Assembly (NCBI GenBank): GCA_020343675.1
Contig: CP070806.1
Span: 86,474 to 124,909, forward strand
Source: Phycisphaerales bacterium
GTDB taxonomy: Bacteria; Planctomycetota; Phycisphaerae; Sedimentisphaerales; Anaerobacaceae
DNA: 38,436 nt
Direction of reading: 5' to 3'
Both the position numbers and the translations under genes were made by a program. Below are positions 32,953 through 38,436 of this stretch, piece after piece (within the stretch, counting starts at the first letter, position 1; every line of letters starts with the position of its first letter). The notes under the pieces are model-generated. The model saw only the letters and a program-made list of their open reading frames with translations. It made no database searches and was not told the origin of the DNA.

Positions 32953-33755
32953 CGCATGGCCTCCCGCGGGGGTCTTTGAAGGTACCGTTCGGTGAAGATG
33001 TCGCCCAGGTTCATATTATACTGGACATTGGTGAATTCCATCTCCGTCTTGCTGCCGGTCTTGAGATTCGAGACGACCGATGTAACCACTGTGTAGAAAT
33101 CCTGGATCTTCTGGACTTTCCTCGACTCGATGACGCGGTAGAGCTTATTGTCCTTATCGAAAAACTCCATCTTCATCGGCACATACGTCTTGCGGTCTAT
33201 CGAAACGTTGTAGTAGTTGAACTCAACCGTATCGGGCTGTTTCGGAACATTTTTCACGACGAAAAATTCATCGGTCGTGTGAATCAGCTCGTGCGTATCT
33301 TCCTCGAGGCTTCGGCCGGAGACATCTTCATACAAGAAATCCGAGCCGACAAAGCTCGTTCGCTTGTCGCCGGCGGCAATTCGCTTGACCAAAGAAAGGG
33401 CGGGCAGGTACAGCCATCGGTCATCATCCTTTTGGGGATCGGCGTGCTTGTGGACCATATAGGTCATCCGACGAACGTCAGCGGGCAGTCGAAAATAAAC
33501 GAAATACTTCTGATCCCCGCCATCCTCGACGTCTTTTCGCAGGATATTGAACTCGCGCTGCCGCTTCTGGCCTTGCTTATCTGTGATGGTCATTTTCACT
33601 TTGGCCTTGCCGTCGTCGCCCTGATAGTACGCAACCAGATTGGCTTTGTTGACAATGGTTTGCACATCGGAAGTCTGCTCAGCCTTCTCCAAAGCCAGCA
33701 GCGGCACCGAAAGACCCAGAACAAACGCTACTACAGATGCTGATATCAGTCTCAT
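32949..33755 (-). CDS. LolA-like outer-membrane lipoprotein-sorting family protein (periplasmic)
   Basis: 268 aa with a cleavable signal peptide (MRLISASVVAFVLGLSVPLLALE). The mature part matches the LolA-like 'outer membrane lipoprotein-sorting protein' family: KVKMTITDKQGQKRQREFNIL, YFVYFRLPADVRRMTYMVHKH, RWLYLPALSLVKRIAAGDKRTSFVGSDFLYEDVSGR, then KMEFFDKDNKLYRVIE. This half-barrel fold binds lipids or acyl chains. The family is routinely encoded beside MMPL/RND exporters, as here, and is distinct from the housekeeping LolA. The start at 33755 has GAGGTG five bases upstream; 17 bp separate it from the DUF2892 gene. Confidence 0.85.
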   Translation of the reverse strand: MRLISASVVAFVLGLSVPLLALEKAEQTSDVQTIVNKANLVAYYQGDDGKAKVKMTITDKQGQKRQREFNILRKDVEDGGDQKYFVYFRLPADVRRMTYMVHKHADPQKDDDRWLYLPALSLVKRIAAGDKRTSFVGSDFLYEDVSGRSLEEDTHELIHTTDEFFVVKNVPKQPDTVEFNYYNVSIDRKTYVPMKMEFFDKDNKLYRVIESRKVQKIQDFYTVVTSVVSNLKTGSKTEMEFTNVQYNMNLGDIFTERYLQRPPREAMR

Positions 33756-33772
33756 TTCACACCTCTCTTTCA

Positions 33773-33976
33773 TTATGTTGCACATGCCTGGCTCTTGACG
33801 CCACACTTCATAAGTATCGTCATCATCGGGCACCAATCAGTAAAGGCTGATTGCAGCAGGTTCAGGCCCACAAATCCGGTAAAGAACAGCCAGTAGGGCG
33901 AATGGTAGTGCGCCAGCAGAACACTGGCCAACACGAAGAAGCCTGCAATGCCCCTCAGTGCTCTCTCAACAGTCAT
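33773..33976 (-). CDS. DUF2892 (YgaP-type transmembrane) protein
   Basis: 67 aa, mostly two hydrophobic helices with the family signature [22 protein letters not shown], including the Cys-Pro turn. DUF2892 domains form the membrane anchor of rhodanese-type YgaP proteins and also occur alone. ATG 33976 with GAGGTG upstream; 28 bp after the RND gene and 17 bp before the LolA-like gene, so it is firmly inside the operon. A rhodanese domain is present in the CoA-disulfide reductase gene just upstream of this operon. Confidence 0.85.
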   Translation of the reverse strand: MTVERALRGIAGFFVLASVLLAHYHSPYWLFFTGFVGLNLLQSAFTDWCPMMTILMKCGVKSQACAT

Positions 33977-34004
33977 AAATCACCTCACGAAAATTCGGTT
34001 CTTT

Positions 34005-36848
34005 TCATTTCTTCTTTTCCACCGATTCAGCCGTCTTGCAGGCCTGTCGGCGCGACATGATTCCACAAATCAGCGCCATCACCGGGATGGCCGCGGCGCT
34101 GAGCCAGACCAACGTGCTCCAGCCCACCACGGCAAACTGGTGGATGTTCAACGCCACAAGCGCAACCGCGGCGGTTGAAATAATAACGCAAAACGCACAG
34201 TTGCAACTGCGTTTCACCGGCTCGGCGACCGGCCTGAATAACCTCTTTTCCAGCACGCGGATGATGGCAGGCAAGATCAACAGAGTCGTGACGCCTGAGA
34301 CTGCAAGTATAGCGCAGACGAAGATTCCCACCGTCGTGTAAGGCACCAGAGAGGCCATCAGGAGCGGCAGGAATCCAATCGCAATAACGACGACGTTTCG
34401 ACTGATGGCCCGCGCTGGCTCGCCGAACATCTCCGGCGACGCCTTTTCCCATGAGCCCGTCTGCGAATAGGTCGCGCGAGCGCGCTCCAGAAAATGGATG
34501 GCAAAATCCACCGCCATCCCCAGCGACAGGGCGCTGAGCACCGCCACCGGCATATCGTAATCCTTGCCCACCAGACCGATGATGCCGTAGATCGCCGCAA
34601 TGGTGATGGTCAGCGGAATCATGCAAATCAAGCCCCACAGCGCCGAGCGGAAGAGGATGGCCATCATGATGAACACAATAATGAAGCTGCCCATGAACGA
34701 TTGCAGCATCCCCCAGACCATCTTGTCCTGCCAGACCACGTTGATATACGTCAGGCCCGCCCACTGGTGCTTGAGCGGTACCGGCGGCGGATTGGCGGCG
34801 AAGAAATCGTCCACGGCCCTGACCACCTTTTGCATGTCTTTGTTATCGCCGCTGGGCAGTTGCATCCAGATGGCGGCGTGCATATAGTCCATGGTGACCA
34901 GGTGCCATAAATCGTCCGGATTGTGGCTGCTTTGGAACTGCAGCAGGCACTGCGCGACCGCCGCGGAGGTATCCGGAATCCTGTGATTCTCCTGCCTGCC
35001 GTCAATCAGCTCCTGGTGCACCTTCTTGACCACGTCCGCGACGGAGTTGCTTTTTCCGACGAGACCGGTCATTCCAAGATGTTCCTGGAGTTCGGCCGTA
35101 TAACGCAGCACATCGGGCCGCTTGAAGATCTTGACGTTCTCCTTTTCAAGCTCGAAAAAGTCCGTCACTTCATACCACAGATCGGCCTCTTCGTCTTTGA
35201 CGGTGTCGCGCTTCTTCTCGGCAAAGTCACTCAATTTGCCGAGCAAGTCATCCTTGCTGAGGGCCTGGCCGGCCTGCTGGAGCAGCTCCGTCTCAACGTC
35301 CGGGATAATGTTCGCCGCGTCGGGAAACTCCTCTTTGAGTTCGAGCAGCCTGCCTGTGAAGCGTTTGCGAAGATCGTCAATGTAGCCGGTCGGAACGACC
35401 TTCGTTTCATTCGGGTCAAGCACCAGGTAGGCCATGTACGTTCCGCCGAAATGCTTGTTCAGTTCGATGTCCGCCCGGCGGATAGGGTGTTTCTTGGAGA
35501 ACCATTTGACGGGATTGTCGTTGATCTGGACGCGCGTGATGCCATAGACGGCCACCGCTGCAGCAACCAGCATCACGATGAGAATCGGCCTGGCCTGTGA
35601 GTACGTCAAACGTCCGCCCGAACGCAGCAGTCTTCCGAGAGGGCTTTGCCTTTCCGCGTGGACGTTGGCCGCGCCGAAATTCTCCAGCGAGTGTTCCCTG
35701 ATCATCATAATGTAGGCCGGCACAAAGGTAATTGTGCACACCCATGCGATCAAGATGCCGATGGCCACGAAGACGCCGAATACCTGCACCGGCGGAATCG
35801 GCGTCAGGGCCAGCGAGGCAAAGCCCGCCGCCGAGGTCAGCGACGTGTATAGCATCGGCATAAAAAGGTTTTCCATGACCTCCATCGCCGTCTTCTTCCT
35901 GCCCTTCTCTTTCGTATAAAGGTCAAAAAACTCCGACAGAATGTGTACCGAGTCTACCACCGCGACCGGCATCAGAAAGATGGGAATCATCGAACTCATA
36001 ATATGCACGGGGTAGCCGAATCCAATCAGCAGCCCCATCGTTGAAATGACCGAGACCATCGCCACGATCATCGGCGAGATGACCAGCGCCAGCTTGCGGA
36101 AGAACAGCAGCATGAGAATGAAAATGACCAGCATCGCCAGCGGCGCCGATATGGCCATTTGTATGAACATCTCGACGCCGAACGTATCTTCGGCTACGGG
36201 AAGACCCGTGATGTGGTATTCCTCGTCTCCCCTCTCAAGCGTCGCGATCTTTTTCGTCAGGGCTGTATAGACCTCGTGGCTCAGGTCTTTGCTCGTCAGC
36301 GGCAGGTACAGGCAAATCGCTTTCGCATCTTCGGAAATGAGGGTCCCTTTGAGCAAAGGATTCGACATGGCCCGGTCCCGTATCTGCAGCGCCTCGCCCT
36401 TCGTCGCCGGCGGTTTGGCCATCAGCCATTCGAACGTCACTACGCCCGGCCCGCCCTGGCCGATATGATCGACCGTGGAGGGAGCGAGCAGATCGACTTC
36501 AATGACGCCGGCCTGCTCGTTGGGATCTTCTTTGTCCGGCCATTGAAGCGATTTGGCGAATTCCGTCAACTCGTATATTCTTGTCAGCGACGAAGGATTG
36601 AACACTCCGTTCGGGTCTTTGTTATTCACAATACCGACCACGACGATGTCACTTAGACTGAACTGTTCCTTGGTCGCATTGTGAAACAGTCGAACGGGCT
36701 CGTCCTCCGAGAGCATGTTCTCGGGGTCCGTGTCAATCCGGATCATAGGGATGAGCGCTCCAAGCACCAACGTGAAGACGACCATGATTACGGTGATTAG
36801 CTTGTGGTGTTCCAGCGGGTATTGCGTGATCTTGTGCTTTAGCTCCAT
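34005..36848 (-). CDS. RND superfamily exporter, MMPL/HAE3-type
   Basis: 947 aa inner-membrane transporter with two-fold repeat. First helix at about 17-37, periplasmic loop to about 225, a five-helix block at about 226-385; a second entry helix near 420, periplasmic loop, and a second block at about 715-880 (FIIVFIMMAILFRSALWGLI, DMPVAVLSALSLGMAVDFAIHFLERAR). The SGM-AVDF/VVDSVHI segments hold the proton-relay Asp residues expected in such pumps. Size and lack of an AcrB-like docking domain fit HAE3/MmpL lipid or hydrophobe exporters. The C-terminus carries an odd CNCAFC cluster. ATG 36848; two dyads precede it. It heads the RND-DUF2892-LolA-like-barrel operon. Confidence 0.9.
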   Translation of the reverse strand: MELKHKITQYPLEHHKLITVIMVVFTLVLGALIPMIRIDTDPENMLSEDEPVRLFHNATKEQFSLSDIVVVGIVNNKDPNGVFNPSSLTRIYELTEFAKSLQWPDKEDPNEQAGVIEVDLLAPSTVDHIGQGGPGVVTFEWLMAKPPATKGEALQIRDRAMSNPLLKGTLISEDAKAICLYLPLTSKDLSHEVYTALTKKIATLERGDEEYHITGLPVAEDTFGVEMFIQMAISAPLAMLVIFILMLLFFRKLALVISPMIVAMVSVISTMGLLIGFGYPVHIMSSMIPIFLMPVAVVDSVHILSEFFDLYTKEKGRKKTAMEVMENLFMPMLYTSLTSAAGFASLALTPIPPVQVFGVFVAIGILIAWVCTITFVPAYIMMIREHSLENFGAANVHAERQSPLGRLLRSGGRLTYSQARPILIVMLVAAAVAVYGITRVQINDNPVKWFSKKHPIRRADIELNKHFGGTYMAYLVLDPNETKVVPTGYIDDLRKRFTGRLLELKEEFPDAANIIPDVETELLQQAGQALSKDDLLGKLSDFAEKKRDTVKDEEADLWYEVTDFFELEKENVKIFKRPDVLRYTAELQEHLGMTGLVGKSNSVADVVKKVHQELIDGRQENHRIPDTSAAVAQCLLQFQSSHNPDDLWHLVTMDYMHAAIWMQLPSGDNKDMQKVVRAVDDFFAANPPPVPLKHQWAGLTYINVVWQDKMVWGMLQSFMGSFIIVFIMMAILFRSALWGLICMIPLTITIAAIYGIIGLVGKDYDMPVAVLSALSLGMAVDFAIHFLERARATYSQTGSWEKASPEMFGEPARAISRNVVVIAIGFLPLLMASLVPYTTVGIFVCAILAVSGVTTLLILPAIIRVLEKRLFRPVAEPVKRSCNCAFCVIISTAAVALVALNIHQFAVVGWSTLVWLSAAAIPVMALICGIMSRRQACKTAESVEKKK

Positions 36849-36866
36849 TTTTCATATCCGCCAAAA

Positions 36867-36908
36867 ATTGATTCATCAATTCTACGAGAAGTTGAATTGC
36901 ATTTCAAC
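36867..36908. promoter_or_regulatory. two palindromes upstream of the RND operon
   Basis: ATTGAT-TC-ATCAAT (36867-36880) and GTTGAA-TTGCAT-TTCAAC (36891-36908) are both perfect dyads, with centres 26 bp apart, and end about 20 bp from the RND start codon. They may be operator half-sites for a regulator; no regulator gene is adjacent. Confidence 0.4.
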
Positions 36909-36968
36909 TCCATCGCATCACTTTGCCCTTTGGTGTTTTCCCGTTCACGCTCTTCGGCGCATTGCCTT

Positions 36969-36985
36969 AGCGATGGGCAATCGCT
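36969..36985 (-). terminator. possible hairpin after the CoA-disulfide reductase gene
   Basis: AGCGAT-GGGCA-ATCGCT, a 6-bp stem with a 5-base loop, 20 bp past the stop. No T-run on the minus strand, so a repeat or processing site is equally possible. Confidence 0.35.
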
Positions 36986-37005
36986 ATCCCTACTAACTTT
37001 CTCGA

Positions 37006-38436
37006 CTAAGTAGTATTTGCCATAGCCCGGTAGGTCATGTATCCGCCCGACAGGTTCCTGGTATCGAAACCGTTCTGTTCCAGAACCCTACAGGCGATAT
37101 AGCTTCGAAGTCCGAGGCCGCAGCAGGCGTTGATCGTCCTTTCTCTGGGCAACTCATTGAGCCTGTTGCGGATGCTGCCGAGCGGCATATTCTTTGCATT
37201 TGGAATGGCGCCTTTGGCGAATTCAGCCGGCGTTCGGACATCCAGGACAAAATCGCCCTGCTCAAGCTCGTTGAAATGCCTTACCTTCACCGTGCCGTCA
37301 AGGACGTTTGCAGCGGCAAAGCCGGCCATGTTCACCGGGTCTTTTCCGCTGCCATAGGCAGGGGCGTATGCCAGTTCCAGTTCCTGCAGGTCGACGACGC
37401 TCATCCCCGCGCGGATCGCGACGGCCAGCACGTCAATCCTTTTGTCAACGCCATCGCCGCCCACAATCTGAGCGCCCAATATCCTGCCCTCAGGCTTGCC
37501 GAACAACAGCTTGATATGCATTATCTCGGCACCCGGATAGTACCCGGCGTGGCTGGCCGGATGCAGATATACTTTCTCATAATCAATGTTAGTTTTGCCC
37601 AAGGCCTTCTCATTTGCCCCGGTCATCGCCGCAGTCAAGTCAAACAGTTTCACTATCGCCGTGCCTTGGGTGCCGTTGTATGTTCGCTTCCTGCCGCAGA
37701 TGTTGTCTGCAACCATCCTCCCCTGTTTGTTTGCCGGCCCGGCCAATGGAATCAGAGTCGCATCGCCAAGAACAAGATCACGAACTTCGACCGCGTCGCC
37801 GATGGCATAGATATCAGAGTCGCTTGTCTGCAGATATTCGTTGATTCGTATGCCGCCCTGCCCGCCGATCTCCAATCCCGCCTCCCGGGCGAGCTTTACT
37901 TTAGGCCGTACGCCGGCGGCAAGCATGGCAAAATCGCAATTCAATTCCTCGCCGGAGTTGAGTGTGACGTTCAATGAGGAACTGTTTTGCACGAAGCAGT
38001 TGACGCCATCGCCCAATCGCAATGCGACGCCGTGCTCGATTAAGTGCTGCTCGAGAAACCAGGCCATCTCCTTATCCAGCCCCGGCATGACCTGATCGAG
38101 CATCTCAACGATCTCGACAGACAAGCCCCGGGCGGAAAGACTCTCCGCCATTTCCAAACCGATATAACCGGCGCCGATCACAAGGGCGCTGCGGGGATTC
38201 TGAGTGCGGATGAATTCAACGATCCGGTCCATATCAGCGACGTTGCGCAGGGTAAAGACTCTGTCGGAATCAGTGCCCGCAATAGCAGGCCGGGCGGGCT
38301 CGGCACCGGGGGATAAGATGAGTTTGTCGTATGGCTCAAAATATTTGCTTCCCGTGGCCAGCTCGACGACCTCCACTTCCTTGTTTTCCCTATTGATACC
38401 CACGACTTCATGCCTGACTCTGACGTCAATGTTGAA
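37006..38436 (-). CDS. CoA-disulfide reductase-type flavoprotein fused to rhodanese, 5'-truncated
   Basis: The frame is open to the end of the window (first readable residues FNIDVRVRHEV), so the N-terminus with its FAD loop and active Cys is missing. Visible: NAD(P)H-binding SALVIGAGYIGLEMAESL, the second FAD segment SDIYAIGDAVEV, and the dimerisation domain with ILGAQIVGGDGVDKRIDV. The C-terminal rhodanese domain is FVLDVRTPAEFAKGAIPNAK with active loop ACCGLGLRSY, the second Cys fitting CxxGxR. Such fusions (CoADR-Rhd/Npsr type) reduce CoA-persulfides, disulfides or polysulfides with NADH. It is 157 bp upstream of the RND operon on the same strand and may or may not be cotranscribed. Confidence 0.92.
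   Translation of the reverse strand, partial: FNIDVRVRHEVVGINRENKEVEVVELATGSKYFEPYDKLILSPGAEPARPAIAGTDSDRVFTLRNVADMDRIVEFIRTQNPRSALVIGAGYIGLEMAESLSARGLSVEIVEMLDQVMPGLDKEMAWFLEQHLIEHGVALRLGDGVNCFVQNSSSLNVTLNSGEELNCDFAMLAAGVRPKVKLAREAGLEIGGQGGIRINEYLQTSDSDIYAIGDAVEVRDLVLGDATLIPLAGPANKQGRMVADNICGRKRTYNGTQGTAIVKLFDLTAAMTGANEKALGKTNIDYEKVYLHPASHAGYYPGAEIMHIKLLFGKPEGRILGAQIVGGDGVDKRIDVLAVAIRAGMSVVDLQELELAYAPAYGSGKDPVNMAGFAAANVLDGTVKVRHFNELEQGDFVLDVRTPAEFAKGAIPNAKNMPLGSIRNRLNELPRERTINACCGLGLRSYIACRVLEQNGFDTRNLSGGYMTYRAMANTT

Overview
The window looks like chromosomal DNA of a planctomycete, most likely a Phycisphaerae/Sedimentisphaerales-type lineage. This is an inference from a PEP-CTERM surface protein, a GH29 fucosidase, an EF-hand/PQQ-repeat protein, a Hanks-type kinase/phosphatase pair, moderately GC-rich coding DNA and many hairpin or short-period intergenic repeats. 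No rRNA, CRISPR array, transposase or phage gene was seen; there is one tRNA.

Left part (1-5531): the end of an EF-hand/PQQ-repeat protein, then a leftward block. In transcription order it holds a Ser/Thr kinase with four C-terminal zinc ribbons, a PP2C phosphatase, a CPBP membrane protease and a secreted alpha-L-fucosidase.

Arginine block (5717-8851): argB, argD and argF run rightward from a recognisable promoter. A restriction-modification cassette (8854-10850) is fused directly behind argF. It holds an N4/N6 DNA methyltransferase with an apparent SNase-like tail and an MjaI-like endonuclease. It looks AT-richer than its surroundings and is followed by a frameshifted rdgB/HAM1 remnant and an orphan GroES-like protein.

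Middle (11400-18040): an inverted-repeat-bounded 250-bp element, a DUF5362 membrane protein, a YkgJ-type cysteine-cluster protein, a PEP-CTERM protein, an AlaC-like aminotransferase, guaB, an intact rdgB and a degenerate CPBP-like membrane protein.

Housekeeping run (18339-31657): topA, ftsK, rlmN, a PfkB sugar kinase, tRNA-Gln(UUG), then glmU-prs-rplY-pth and rpsF-ssb-rpsR-rplI, both classic bacterial orders for cell-wall precursors, nucleotides, translation and replication.

Right end (31660-38436), leftward: a coenzyme A-disulfide reductase/rhodanese fusion (5' end outside the window), then an RND/MMPL exporter, a DUF2892 membrane protein, a LolA-like periplasmic protein and an outer-membrane beta-barrel. 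The last four form a tight operon that could build a lipid or hydrophobe route from inner to outer membrane. This operon, the zinc-ribbon kinase and the methyltransferase-SNase R-M cassette are the most interesting systems here.
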